Below, one piece after another: positions 16,565-26,327 of a stretch of 64,000 bases of DNA. Positions within the stretch are counted from its first letter, which is position 1; each line of letters opens with the position of its first letter. The position numbers and the translations under genes are program-made. This DNA comes from Streptomyces sp. QL37 (GTDB lineage: Bacteria; Actinomycetota; Actinomycetes; Streptomycetales; Streptomycetaceae): positions 7,392,605 to 7,456,604 of the forward strand of contig NZ_PTJS01000001.1 of the NCBI RefSeq assembly GCF_002941025.1, written 5' to 3'. The notes under the pieces were generated by a model. That model had not been told where the DNA came from, ran no database searches, and saw only the letters and a list, made by a program, of their open reading frames with translations.

Positions 16565-17602
16565 TCAGCCGCCCAGGCCGAAGAACCGGGCAGCGTGGTA
16601 CGGACCGCAGAGCGAGTCGTGGCCCTGCCCCGGGGCACCGCACTTGTCGATGCCGGTACCCGGGTCGACCGGTGCCTCATGTCCCATCGCGTCGATCAGG
16701 TAGGTCTCGACCTGTCCGCTGCCGTACACCTGCTTCGTGACACCGGCGGCGGGCCGCGAGGTGGACGACGGCGTCCGAGGGATACCCAGCACGTCGGTCC
16801 ACCCGTCGCGTTGCTTCTCCAGCGACTTCTTGTTGATCAGCAGGTCGGAGCCGCCGTGCCAGATCTGCACGGGCGGCCGCTCGCCGGCGTAGCCGGGGTG
16901 GGCGCCGCGGATCCTGGCGCCCCACTCCTCCGGTGCCACGAGGTTGTATCTGCCCGGGCAGGGCGCGAAGGAACCGGTCCGGAAGTAGTCCTCCTCGTTG
17001 TCGGCACATCCGTACGCCATACCGAAGAAGACCGCGCCCGCCTTGAACACCTCGGGGTGGGCGGCCAGCATCACATTGGTCGCCGCGCCGCCGCCGGAGT
17101 ACCCCGTGGCGTAGACGCGGTCGGCGTCGGCGGCGTACTCCGCCTTCATGAAGTCGACCATCTGGACCACCGAGCGGGCTTCGCCCTGGCCGCCGTGGGT
17201 GCGGTCCTCCTGGTTCCAGGCGCTGAAGCACTTGTGCGGCACGATGCCGCCGGAACCGACGTTCTCGTCCTTCTGCTCGGGCAGGACGAGGGTGAAGCCG
17301 TAGGTGTCGGCGTACTTGCGCCAGCCCGTGTCGACGTCGAGGTTCTGCGCGGAGCCGCCGCAGCCGTGGAAGAGGACCACGACCGGGGCGCCTGACCGCG
17401 CCGTCTCCGGGACGTACGCGAACATCTTCAGGTTGCCGGGGTTGCTGCCGAAAGCCGGGACCTCGTGGAAGCCGGTCTCCGCCCGTGCCGGGACGGCGGT
17501 GAGCATCGCCGCGGCCACGACCGCGAGGACCACCACCAGCAGGGCCTTGATCCTTCGCACCGTGAAGCGGGATTCCGCGCCCGCCGCGCCTGAGGGTCTC
17601 AT
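16565..17602 (-). CDS. secreted esterase, PHB-depolymerase/LpqC family
   Basis: A 345-residue secreted alpha/beta hydrolase. The N-terminus is a Sec-type signal peptide (basic VRRIK, long hydrophobic core, PARAE cleavage region near residue 42). Motifs: VVLFHGCGGSAQN (oxyanion region), nucleophile elbow GYSGGG with Ser169, and an IWHGGSDLLI acid region; a late GHEAP histidine completes the triad. The family includes feruloyl and acetyl-xylan esterases and poly(3-hydroxybutyrate) depolymerases. Its position near a chitinase fits a secreted polymer-degradation set. The ATG at 17602 was chosen at the signal-peptide start. Confidence 0.85.
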   Translation of the reverse strand: MRPSGAAGAESRFTVRRIKALLVVVLAVVAAAMLTAVPARAETGFHEVPAFGSNPGNLKMFAYVPETARSGAPVVVLFHGCGGSAQNLDVDTGWRKYADTYGFTLVLPEQKDENVGSGGIVPHKCFSAWNQEDRTHGGQGEARSVVQMVDFMKAEYAADADRVYATGYSGGGAATNVMLAAHPEVFKAGAVFFGMAYGCADNEEDYFRTGSFAPCPGRYNLVAPEEWGARIRGAHPGYAGERPPVQIWHGGSDLLINKKSLEKQRDGWTDVLGIPRTPSSTSRPAAGVTKQVYGSGQVETYLIDAMGHEAPVDPGTGIDKCGAPGQGHDSLCGPYHAARFFGLGG

Positions 17603-17900
17603 GCCCCGAAGCGTGCGGCCCCGTCCCCGGCGGTGGCATCGGCAGGATGACCGGCGGCGGGGGACGGTTTCGACGTGCCGCCCGGGACCCGCGCAGGGGT
17701 GTGGCGTAGCGCACAGGGGGCCCGCCCGTGCCGGGTGCCACCGCCCGCCGAACCCTTGCGGGAGCGCGGATGCGGGTCTTCCTCCGCCCATCCGTCCGGC
17801 CGACGCCTGTGACCCGGATCTCTACCGCGTCGCCCGCCTCCGCTGGCACTGTGGTCGGGTCACGGGGGACGCCCACTGCCGAACGACCGAGCGAGATGCC

Positions 17901-18047
17901 ATGACCGCGACCACAGCCGAGAACCGGACCCACACCCGCGACCGCACCGGCGGTCCGGAGGACGGGCCGAAGGTCCTGGAGCACATCCTGGGCTGGACGC
18001 TCGTCGTCGTCCTCGCCATGTTCGTCACCCAGGCCGGACTGATGTGA
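17901..18047 (+). CDS. SCO1431-family small membrane protein
   Basis: A 48-residue protein with a charged, Thr/Arg-rich N-terminus and one C-terminal membrane helix (HILGWTLVVVLAMFVTQAGL). It matches what I recall of the SCO1431 family of tiny Streptomyces membrane proteins, found beside a GH18 chitinase and an acyl-CoA dehydrogenase, as here. The function is unknown. The ATG at 17901 gives the conserved short form; upstream open sequence in the same frame is not protein-like. It ends convergent to the chitinase gene with a strong hairpin between. Confidence 0.8.
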   Translation: MTATTAENRTHTRDRTGGPEDGPKVLEHILGWTLVVVLAMFVTQAGLM

Positions 18048-18059
18048 CCCCCGAACGAC

Positions 18060-18093
18060 GGGTGGGGTGGGGCGCCCGCCCGGCACCCCACCC
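18060..18093. terminator. hairpin between the small membrane protein gene and chitinase
   Basis: GGGTGGGGTG (18060-18069) pairs perfectly with CACCCCACCC (18084-18093) over a 14-base loop. It sits between convergent genes and probably serves both. Confidence 0.7.
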
Positions 18094-18128
18094 CTGACCC
18101 GCCCTGCGGGTCGTGTACCCCGTCAGGG

Positions 18129-19403
<1,275 letters not shown>

Positions 19404-19493
19404 TGTGGCTCCTCGTGGGGGAGGGCTTGGGTGTGGGGGGTGCCTGCCCTGTCCATCCGGAATTGGCATGGACGCGATGAGGCATTGGGGGAG

Positions 19494-19538
19494 ACCGTAG
19501 AAGGACTAGACCAGTTGGGTCAATGGTTCGGACCAATT
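19494..19538 (-). promoter_or_regulatory. chitinase promoter with two DasR/chitin repeat operators
   Basis: On the minus strand TTGACC (complement of 19518-19523) and TACGGT (complement of 19494-19499) are spaced by 18 bases. In the spacer lies ACTGGTCTAGTCC (19503-19515), close to the DasR site core TGGTCTAGACCA; just upstream is AATTGGTCCGAACCATT (19522-19538), a second TGGT/ACCA dyad. Paired repeats around the -35 box are the known hallmark of Streptomyces chitinase promoters. Confidence 0.8.
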
Positions 19539-19752
19539 TCCCTGACCATGACTCCCGCTACCCGGTGACGGGTGCGCTCCGATCGGGCATACTCAACGCG
19601 CCACAGCCGCTGGCCAGCGCCTCCCGTGATCCGGGAAGGCAGGATCGGCTGCGGAGCCGTAGATTTCCGGGCATCGCCCGGGACCACCCGGCGGTGCGGC
19701 GCACACCCCGCGCGCGACCGCCGTCACGCCCGACAGGGAGGAGAGCGCCGTC

Positions 19753-20925
19753 ATGTCCGACCGTGCCCCGCAGCCGGTGGAACGCCGTCTGCCCACCGAG
19801 GAGTCCCGGCAGCTCGTCGAGCTCGTACGCGACATCGTGTCGAAGGAAATCGCTCCCCGGGCGGCCGAGGAGGAGGAGGCGGGCTTCTTCCCGCGCCCGG
19901 TCTTCAGCCTGCTCTCCGAGTCCGGCCTGCTCGGACTGCCGTACGACTCCACGTACGGCGGCGGCGACCAGCCGTACGAGGTCTACCTCCAGGTGCTCGA
20001 AGAGCTCGCGGCCGCCCGGCTCACCGTCGGCCTCGGTGTCAGCGTCCACTCGCTCGCCTGTCACGCGCTCGCCGGGTACGGCACCGAGGCGCAACGGGCC
20101 GCCCACCTCCCGGCGATGCTCTCGGGCGGCCTGCTCGGCGCCTACTGCCTCTCCGAGCCGTCCTCGGGGTCCGACGCCGCCTCGCTCCGCACGAAGGCCG
20201 TCCGGGACGGCGAGGACTGGGTCATCACGGGCACCAAGGCGTGGATCACGCACGGGGGCGTCGCCGACTTCTACACGGTGCTGGCCCGCACCGGGGAGGA
20301 AGGCCCGCGCGGCATCACCGCGTTCCTCGTGCCCGGCGACGCCGAGGGCCTCGGTGCGGCCCTGCCCGAGAAGAAGATGGGCATGAAGGGCTCACCCACC
20401 GCCCAGCTGCACTTCGACGGCGTACGGATCTCCGGCGACCGTCGCATCGGTGACGAGGGGCAGGGCTTCGCCATCGCCCTGTCCGCGCTCGACTCGGGAC
20501 GGCTGGGAATCGCCGCCTGCGCCATCGGCGTCGCCCAGGCGGCCCTGGACGAGGCGGTCGGATACGCCACCGACCGGCGTCAGTTCGGCCGTCCCATCGC
20601 GGACTTCCAGGGGCTGCGCTTCATGCTCGCCGACATGGCCACCCGGATCGAGGCCGGCCGGGCGCTCTACCTGGAGGCGGCACGGCTCCGCGACGCGGGC
20701 CTCCCGTTCTCGCGGCAGGCGGCCATGGCGAAACTGTTCTGCACCGACGCGGCCATGCGGGTGACCACCGACGCGGTCCAGGTCCTCGGGGGCTACGGCT
20801 ACACCCTGGACTTCCCGGTCGAACGGCTGATGCGCGAGGCCAAGGTGCTCCAGATCGTCGAAGGCACCAATCAGATCCAGCGCATGGTCATCGCCCGTCA
20901 CCTCGCGGGTCCCGAGAGCCACTGA
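19753..20925 (+). CDS. acyl-CoA dehydrogenase
   Basis: A 390-residue flavoprotein with the full acyl-CoA dehydrogenase layout: helical N-domain, beta-domain with YCLSEPSSGSDAASLRTKA and WVITGTKAWITHGG, and C-terminal helical domain ending in the catalytic-base region IVEGTNQIQRMVIARHL. It oxidises acyl-CoA to the enoyl-CoA and passes electrons to ETF. The chain-length preference is not evident. The ATG at 19753 has a GGAGGAG element. It is divergent from the chitinase; from memory a similar gene flanks that chitinase in S. coelicolor. Confidence 0.93.
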   Translation: MSDRAPQPVERRLPTEESRQLVELVRDIVSKEIAPRAAEEEEAGFFPRPVFSLLSESGLLGLPYDSTYGGGDQPYEVYLQVLEELAAARLTVGLGVSVHSLACHALAGYGTEAQRAAHLPAMLSGGLLGAYCLSEPSSGSDAASLRTKAVRDGEDWVITGTKAWITHGGVADFYTVLARTGEEGPRGITAFLVPGDAEGLGAALPEKKMGMKGSPTAQLHFDGVRISGDRRIGDEGQGFAIALSALDSGRLGIAACAIGVAQAALDEAVGYATDRRQFGRPIADFQGLRFMLADMATRIEAGRALYLEAARLRDAGLPFSRQAAMAKLFCTDAAMRVTTDAVQVLGGYGYTLDFPVERLMREAKVLQIVEGTNQIQRMVIARHLAGPESH

Positions 20926-21335
20926 CCCGGCCGGGCCGGTCCGACCAGACCGGTGTCGTCATGATCCGGTTCCACTCCTGGTCATGGCGGCCCGGCAGGG
21001 TCCGGCCCGAGCTCTCCCAATGGCGCAGCATGGCCCGGTAGATGGGCGGGTCGGTGGAGTGCGGCGCGGACGGCCCCACGGTCTCCCTGGCCGGTGGTCC
21101 GGGCCGGGGAACCGATTCTCCGGACGTCGGTGCGGCGAGACGGCGGCGTACGGGGCCGGCCGTTGGATGCAGCGTGGTCATACAGGGCCAACGCGCCACG
21201 GCCCCCCGGGTCACTGCCCGGCCGATTCGCGCGCCCGTTCCTCGGGTGCCGCGGCCACCGGCCGGTGGCCGGCCGCACCACGCCGGCCCCGCCGTCGTGG
21301 TGCGCGCAGAGGTACGTCCTCGGGGCGCGGAGCCG
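20926..21335. other. intergenic, two hairpins, no clear gene
   Basis: Convergent gap of about 410 bases. CCGGTC (20936-20941) and GACCGG (20948-20953) can end the dehydrogenase transcript. A perfect 20-bp palindrome at 21252-21271 (centre GGCCACCGGCCGGTGGCC) could end the minus-strand gene that stops at 21336. Open frames here lack ribosome sites and recognisable products. Confidence 0.45.
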
Positions 21336-21746
21336 TCAGGCGGCGTGACGCCGCGCCTGCGGCACGTACCGCAGGGGACGCGACCCCGGGCCGCCGGCGT
21401 GCGAGAAGGGCTGCATCCGCCAGTCGAGCCCCTGAGGGAGCGTCAACAGCAGCGCGGTCTCCTGCTCCTGGGCCTCGAGCGACTCGTCGGCCGGGCGCGC
21501 CTTGGAGGCGTCACGGTTCGTACCGGTGCAGACGGTGAGGACGAACGGGTTCCACGGCGTGGGGCACAGCGCGTGCTCGGGAAGTACGTCCTCGTCCGCC
21601 AGCAGCGCGATCGGCTGGGTGCAGTCCGGGCAGATCACCCGGTACATCTCGAACGTGTCGTACGCGTCGGGAACGGCATCCTCGTCCGGAGCGGCGTAAT
21701 CGTCGGACTCCGGTTCGGTACGTCCGGTGAGCTTCAGGCTCTGCAT
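21336..21746 (-). CDS. conserved hypothetical protein, possible zinc-ribbon part
   Basis: A 136-residue protein I cannot name. It has an acidic N-terminal stretch (about residues 10-30), then VICPDCTQPI and a later LCPTPWNPFVLTVC, giving two Cys pairs that could bind zinc, and a C-terminal half with QEQETALLLTLPQGLDWRMQ. There is no signal peptide or membrane segment. The ATG at 21746 has a GGGGGGA element upstream. It is divergent from the Lrp regulator gene across 200 bases. Confidence 0.7.
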   Translation of the reverse strand: MQSLKLTGRTEPESDDYAAPDEDAVPDAYDTFEMYRVICPDCTQPIALLADEDVLPEHALCPTPWNPFVLTVCTGTNRDASKARPADESLEAQEQETALLLTLPQGLDWRMQPFSHAGGPGSRPLRYVPQARRHAA

Positions 21747-21935
21747 GGTTCTTTCCCCCCTCGGGTGGGCCGGTAAGGCGTCACGGCCTCGGCCACAGCA
21801 AGCACTTCCCGTCGGAAGTCGGCCGTAACCGCGAGGCCCTCGGCTACCGACCCGTAAACATGTGGCATTCATCACATGCCCCTCGAACGTGCCCTTCCGG
21901 GGGCCTCACGGCTGTGCCTGGAGGGCGCGGGGCCA

Positions 21936-21941
21936 TAGGTT
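21936..21941 (+). promoter_or_regulatory. -10 box of a probably leaderless lrp transcript
   Basis: TAGGTT at 21936-21941 ends seven bases before the ATG at 21949, and there is no ribosome site in between. This spacing fits a transcript starting at or next to the start codon, common in Streptomyces. Confidence 0.45.
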
Positions 21942-21948
21942 GATCCGC

Positions 21949-22389
21949 ATGGAGGAGCTGGACCGTCAGATTGTGGAGTTGCTCGTCAAGGACGGGCGGA
22001 TGAGCTACACCGACCTGGGCAAGGCCACCGGCCTGTCCACCTCGGCCGTTCATCAGCGCGTCCGCCGGCTGGAGCAGCGCGGGGTGATCCGGGGCTACGC
22101 CGCGGTCGTCGACCCCGAAGCCGTCGGCCTGCCCCTCACCGCGTTCATCTCGGTGAAACCCTTCGACCCGAGCGCACCCGACGACATCGCCGAACGGCTC
22201 GCCGGTGTGCCGGAGCTGGAGGCGTGCCACAGCGTCGCGGGCGACGAGAACTACATCCTCAAGGTGCGGGTCTCCAGCCCCCTGGAGCTGGAGCACCTGC
22301 TGACCCGCATCCGCACCCTCGCCGGCGTCTCCACCCGTACGACCGTCGTCCTCTCCACGCCCTACGAGGCGCGTCCGCCGCGCATCTGA
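21949..22389 (+). CDS. Lrp/AsnC family regulator
   Basis: A 146-residue feast/famine regulator. The N-terminal helix-turn-helix is clear (LDRQIVELLVKDGRMSYTDL and LSTSAVHQRVRRLEQRGVIR), followed by a RAM ligand-binding domain with the conserved VAGDENYILKVRV segment. Such proteins bind amino acids and form octamers that bend DNA. The amidohydrolase gene 111 bases downstream on the same strand is a possible target. Confidence 0.92.
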   Translation: MEELDRQIVELLVKDGRMSYTDLGKATGLSTSAVHQRVRRLEQRGVIRGYAAVVDPEAVGLPLTAFISVKPFDPSAPDDIAERLAGVPELEACHSVAGDENYILKVRVSSPLELEHLLTRIRTLAGVSTRTTVVLSTPYEARPPRI

Positions 22390-22500
22390 GGGTCCCGCCC
22401 GGTGTCGCGGAGGGTTCCGCCCGGCATGTCCGAGGGGTCCGCCCGGCGTTGCGGAGGGGGCGGGGGAGGCGCGCGTCCCGGCAGGCGCGAGACTGGTCCC

Positions 22501-24141
22501 ATGACCGAGAGCACCGCCCCCCAGAGCGAACACCGCACCGTGCTGCTGCGCGGTGGAGACGTCCACAGCCCCGCCGACCCGTTCGCCACCGCGATGGTCG
22601 TGGAACGCGGCCATGTCGCCTGGGTGGGCTCGGAGGGGGCGGCCGACGCCTTCGCGAGCGGCGTCGACGAGGTGATCGACCTCGAAGGGGCGCTGGTCAC
22701 CCCGGCCTTCACGGACTCCCACGTCCACACCACGTCGACCGGACTCGCCCTCACGGGGCTGGACCTCTCCGGCGCGCGCTCGCTCGTCGAGGCGCTCGCC
22801 CTCGTGCGTGCGTTCGCGAACGCTCACGCGGGGACCGGGGTGATCCTCGGCCACGGCTGGGACGCCGCCCGCTGGCCGGAGCAGAGGCCCCCCTCGCGCC
22901 GTGAGCTCGACGAGGCGGCCGGCGGCAGGGCCGTCTATCTGCCCCGTGTGGACGTCCACTCCGCCGTCGTGACCACGGCGCTCCTGGACCTGGTCCCGGG
23001 CGTCACCGCGCTGGCCGGCTACGCCCCCGACGCCCCGCTGACCGGAGACGCCCACCACGCGGTGCGCGCGGCCGCCCACGGCGCCGTCACGCCCTCTCAG
23101 CGGGCGCTGGCCCAGCGCGCGGCCCTGGCGCACGCCGCATCGCTCGGAATCGGCACCGTGCACGAGTGCGCGGGCCCCGAGATCTCGGACGAGGACGACT
23201 TCACCGGGCTGCTGAAGCTCGCCTCCGAGCAGCCCGGACCGCGGGTCTTCGGATACTGGGCCGAGCCGGTCGAGGACGAGAAGGGGGCCCGCCGGATCCG
23301 CGAGCTCGGTGCCCTCGGCGCGGCCGGCGACCTCTTCGTCGACGGTTCCCTGGGCTCGCACACCGCCCTCCTGCACGAGCCCTACGCCGACGCCCCGCAC
23401 ACGGGCACCGGCCGGCTCGACGCCGCGCGGATCGCCGCACATGTGACGGCGTGCACCGAGGCGGGGCTCCAGGCCGGCTTCCACGCCATCGGCGACGCGG
23501 CCGTCTCCGCCGTGGTCGCCGGTGTCCGGGCCGCCGCCGAGACCCTCGGTCTCGCCCGGATCAGGGCCGCCAGGCACCGGGTGGAGCACGCCGAGATGCT
23601 CACCCCGGAGACCGTCGCCGCCTTCGCGGAACTGGGCCTCACCGCTTCCGTCCAGCCCGCCTTCGACGCCGCCTGGGGCGGCCCCGACGGCATGTACGCC
23701 CGGCGCCTGGGGGCGGAGCGCGCCGCGACCCTCAATCCGTACGCGGCCCTGCTGCGCGCGGGCGTCCCCCTCGCGTTCGGCTCGGACAGCCCGGTCACCC
23801 CCCTGGACCCCTGGGGCACCGTGCGTGCTGCCGCCCATCACCGCACACCGGAGCACCGTGTCTCCGTCCGCGCCGGCTTCACCGCCCACACGCGGGGCGG
23901 CTGGCGGGCCGTCGGCCGGGACGACGGCGGTGTGCTCGTCCCGGGAGCCCCGGCCGACTACGCCGTCTGGCGTACCGGTGACCTGCTGGTCCAGGCCCCG
24001 GACGACCGGGTGGCGCGGTGGTCCACCGATCCCCGTTCCGGCACCCCCGGCCTGCCCGATCTCACTCCGGGGGCGGAGCTTCCCGTCTGCCTGCGGACGG
24101 TGGTCTTCGGACAAACTGTCTACGTACGGCCGAACGAGTGA
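22501..24141 (+). CDS. amidohydrolase, YtcJ/AepA-like
   Basis: A 546-residue metal-dependent amidohydrolase of the YtcJ type. It has the N-terminal beta-sandwich, the metal motif DSHVHTT, the barrel segment VDGSLGSHTALLHEPY, the metal His region GFHAIGDAAV, HRVEHAEML, and the catalytic Asp in FGSDSPVTPLDP. These enzymes hydrolyse C-N bonds of amides or cyclic ureides; the substrate is unknown. The ATG at 22501 lacks a ribosome site, but conserved sequence starts soon after. Co-directional with the Lrp gene, which may control it. Confidence 0.88.
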   Translation: MTESTAPQSEHRTVLLRGGDVHSPADPFATAMVVERGHVAWVGSEGAADAFASGVDEVIDLEGALVTPAFTDSHVHTTSTGLALTGLDLSGARSLVEALALVRAFANAHAGTGVILGHGWDAARWPEQRPPSRRELDEAAGGRAVYLPRVDVHSAVVTTALLDLVPGVTALAGYAPDAPLTGDAHHAVRAAAHGAVTPSQRALAQRAALAHAASLGIGTVHECAGPEISDEDDFTGLLKLASEQPGPRVFGYWAEPVEDEKGARRIRELGALGAAGDLFVDGSLGSHTALLHEPYADAPHTGTGRLDAARIAAHVTACTEAGLQAGFHAIGDAAVSAVVAGVRAAAETLGLARIRAARHRVEHAEMLTPETVAAFAELGLTASVQPAFDAAWGGPDGMYARRLGAERAATLNPYAALLRAGVPLAFGSDSPVTPLDPWGTVRAAAHHRTPEHRVSVRAGFTAHTRGGWRAVGRDDGGVLVPGAPADYAVWRTGDLLVQAPDDRVARWSTDPRSGTPGLPDLTPGAELPVCLRTVVFGQTVYVRPNE

Positions 24142-24675
24142 CGTCAGGACATTTCGTACCGCCGATCGAAGGCGCCGGGGCTCTGCCACGACCTGCGCGT
24201 CCTCGGCGCTGACCAGGCCTTTTCGGGAGAAACAGCAGGTCGAACGACTGTTGACAGAAAGTGCCCACGGGCCGGTAGGTTCGGCCGGGTCCACCACTGG
24301 ACGTCCGACCGGTCAAACCTCCACGCAGTCGTCGAACGCCGCTGGGTCATGGGGCGGTGTGCCGCACCGGTGCACCACCACTGACAGCCAGGTTCAGCGC
24401 CCGCGCCTCGGGGGCGAGGGAAGGTTTCGTCCGGACGGCAGGTGCGACCCGGGTGGGGCCCGGAGGTTCAGTAGACAACGGCTCTCGGTCGACCCGCAGC
24501 CAGCGGGTCCCAGGTCGGCCCGAAGGACGCCGGGCCCCGATCCGCAGCGCTGCCCTTCTGTCCCCAGTTCCACGCTTCTGTCCGCGCGCCACACGCCAAC
24601 CCGTGACCGCGTCGGAGTCCGGCCGCGTCGTGCTGGATAAGGTGTGCACCTGCGTACGGACTTTAAGGGGCAGTA
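24142..24675 (+). other. long upstream region of ppm1 with promoter-like boxes
   Basis: About 530 bases without a convincing gene. TTGACA at 24251-24256 and TAGGTT at 24276-24281, 19 bases apart, resemble a vegetative promoter; if used, the ppm1 leader would be about 390 bases. An 11-residue ORF ending Val-His-His-His lies at 24349-24384 without a ribosome site. I see no known riboswitch motif. Confidence 0.4.
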
Positions 24676-25443
24676 GTGAACGACGGCGGTCAGAGGCAGT
24701 TCGGCCCGCTCGGCACAGTCTTGGTGATCATTCCGACCTACAACGAGGCCGAGAACGTCAAGCTGATCGTCGCCCGGGTGCGCGCCGCCGTGCCGGAAGC
24801 GGACATCCTCGTCGCCGACGACAACAGCCCCGACGGCACCGGCAAGGTCGCCGACGAACTCGCGGCCGGCGACAGTCATGTGCACGTCCTGCACCGCAAG
24901 GGCAAGGAAGGGCTCGGCGCCGCCTATCTGGCCGGCTTCCGCTGGGGCTCCGAGCACGGCTACGGCGTCCTGGTCGAGATGGACGCGGACGGCTCGCACC
25001 AGCCCGAGGAGCTGCCCCGGCTCCTCACCGCGCTGAAGGGCGCCGATCTGGTCCTCGGCTCGCGCTGGGTCCCCGGCGGCCGCGTGGTCAACTGGCCCCG
25101 GCACCGCGAGATGATCTCGCGCGGCGGCAGCCTCTACTCCCGGATGCTGCTGGGCCTCTCGGTGCGGGACGTCACCGGCGGTTACCGTGCCTTCCGGACC
25201 GGGACGCTGGACGGTCTCGGCCTCGACCAGGTCGCCTCGCAGGGCTACTGCTTCCAGGTCGATCTGGCCCGGCGGGCCGTCGAGGCGGGCTATCACGTCG
25301 TGGAGGTGCCCATCACCTTCATGGAGCGGGAGATCGGGGACTCCAAGATGAGCCGCGACATCCTCGTCGAGGCCCTGTGGCGGGTCACCGGCTGGGGCAT
25401 CACCGGCCGGGCCAACAAGGTCCTGGGCCGCAAGACCTCCTGA
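24676..25443 (+). CDS. ppm1: polyprenol-phosphate mannosyltransferase, Ppm1/DPM1-like
   Basis: A 255-residue GT2 enzyme. It opens with VLVIIPTYNEAENVKLIVAR, then ILVADDNSPDGTGKVADEL, the metal motif VEMDADGSH, and VTGGYRAFRTGTLDGLGLDQ, all typical of dolichol/polyprenol-phosphate mannose synthases. It transfers mannose from GDP-mannose to polyprenol phosphate, giving the donor for protein O-mannosylation and lipoglycan synthesis. Unlike Mycobacterium Ppm1 forms fused to Lnt, this is catalytic domain only. The GTG at 24676 has an AAGGGG element upstream. fxsA follows 68 bases on. Confidence 0.92.
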   Translation: MNDGGQRQFGPLGTVLVIIPTYNEAENVKLIVARVRAAVPEADILVADDNSPDGTGKVADELAAGDSHVHVLHRKGKEGLGAAYLAGFRWGSEHGYGVLVEMDADGSHQPEELPRLLTALKGADLVLGSRWVPGGRVVNWPRHREMISRGGSLYSRMLLGLSVRDVTGGYRAFRTGTLDGLGLDQVASQGYCFQVDLARRAVEAGYHVVEVPITFMEREIGDSKMSRDILVEALWRVTGWGITGRANKVLGRKTS

Positions 25444-25511
25444 CCGCACCGCCGGGGCCTCATGATCACCCCCTTACGCCGCTTGCACGTCCGTACAGGC
25501 ACACTGGGGGC

Positions 25512-26111
25512 ATGACGACCGGCACACCGCCTCCGAACCGTCCACGGCGCTCACGCGCCCGTACCCTCCTGCCGCTGGGCGTCGCCGCCTGGCTGGTGCT
25601 GGAGATCTGGCTGCTGACCGTGGTCGCCGGTGCGACGAACGGCTTCACCGTGCTGCTGATCCTGGTCGCCGGCGCCGTTCTCGGCGGAGCGGTGATCAAG
25701 CGGGCGGGCCGGCGGGCCTTCCGCAACCTCACCGAGACCCTCCAGCAGATGCCGGGACAGCCCGGCGCCCCCGAGACCCCGGCCGCCGCCCCGTCCGGCA
25801 GCAAGGGCAACGGCTTCCTTATGCTGGGCGGCCTGCTCCTGATGATCCCCGGCGTGATCTCCGACGCGGCGGGGCTGCTGCTCCTGCTGCCCCCGGTCCG
25901 CTCCGTGCTCGGGCGCTACGCGGAACGCTCCCTGGAGAGCCGGATGCGCGCGGCGAGGCCGGGCGGCCTCTCCGACGCCTTCCAGCAGGCCCGTATCCAC
26001 CGGCCCGACGGGAAGGTGGTCCCGGGTGAGGTCATCCGTGAGGACGGCACGCCCGGCAGGCCGCGCCCCGACGACGGCCGGGGCACGGACCGCCCGCCGT
26101 TGATCCCCTGA
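25512..26111 (+). CDS. fxsA: FxsA-family membrane protein
   Basis: A 199-residue membrane protein with the FxsA domain: hydrophobic segments at about residues 20-65, including the turn LVAGAVLGGAVIKRAGRRA, and a later FLMLGGLLLMIPGVISDAAG that is diagnostic. The C-terminal 60 residues are a basic, Pro-rich tail. In E. coli, FxsA overproduction relieves F-plasmid exclusion of phage T7; its normal role is unknown. The ATG at 25512 follows GGGGG. The last 153 bases of this gene (from 25959) reappear inverted at 26328-26480, and its last 61 bases (26051-26111) reappear directly at 26475-26535. Confidence 0.9.
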   Translation: MTTGTPPPNRPRRSRARTLLPLGVAAWLVLEIWLLTVVAGATNGFTVLLILVAGAVLGGAVIKRAGRRAFRNLTETLQQMPGQPGAPETPAAAPSGSKGNGFLMLGGLLLMIPGVISDAAGLLLLLPPVRSVLGRYAERSLESRMRAARPGGLSDAFQQARIHRPDGKVVPGEVIREDGTPGRPRPDDGRGTDRPPLIP

Positions 26112-26160
26112 GCCGACAGCCGACAGCCGACAGCCGACAGCCGACAGCCGACAGCCGACA
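26112..26160 (+). repeat. GCCGACA tandem repeat, 7 copies
   Basis: Seven exact head-to-tail copies of GCCGACA begin on the base after the fxsA stop. The next unit is degenerate (GCCGCCGG). Confidence 0.97.
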
Positions 26161-26205
26161 GCCGCCGGATGCGTTGATCCTCTGAGCGACAGCCGCCGGA
26201 CGACC

Positions 26206-26254
26206 AAGAGCCGCGGGCCGCGACACAGAACGTGTGTCGCGGCCCGCGGCTCTT
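26206..26254. terminator. 22-bp hairpin, fxsA-proximal terminator copy
   Basis: The 22 bases at 26206-26227 (starting AAGAGCCGCGGGCC) pair perfectly with 26233-26254 over the loop GAACG. It lies at the centre of the larger inverted repeat. Its A-rich start and T-rich end suit a bidirectional terminator for the convergent fxsA and rbpA. Confidence 0.8.
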
Positions 26255-26299
26255 GGTCGTCCGGCGGCTGTCGCTCAGAGGATCAACGCATCCGGCGGC

Positions 26300-26327
26300 T
26301 GTCGGCTGTCGGCTGTCGGCTGTCGGC
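26300..26327 (-). repeat. GCCGACA tandem repeat, 4 copies, inverted
   Basis: Four exact copies of TGTCGGC, the reverse complement of the fxsA-flanking heptamer, followed by TCA, the inverted fxsA stop codon. Confidence 0.95.

Larger units (their letters stand above)
26133..26327. repeat. 95-bp perfect inverted repeat around the fxsA terminator
   Basis: Left arm 26133-26227 and right arm 26233-26327 are exact reverse complements with a 5-base centre (GAACG). The arms include four heptamer units each. Beyond the right arm, 26328-26480 continues as the reverse complement of the fxsA 3' end (26111 back to 25959), while the left arm has three further heptamer copies before the gene. Confidence 0.95.

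Noticed and set aside
24349..24384. 11-codon ORF ending in three histidines upstream of ppm1, as a leader peptide
   Set aside because: No ribosome site and no histidine gene downstream; chance is likely.
26112..26160. Heptamer array as a CRISPR
   Set aside because: Units are 7 bases, tandem, with no spacers and no cas genes nearby.
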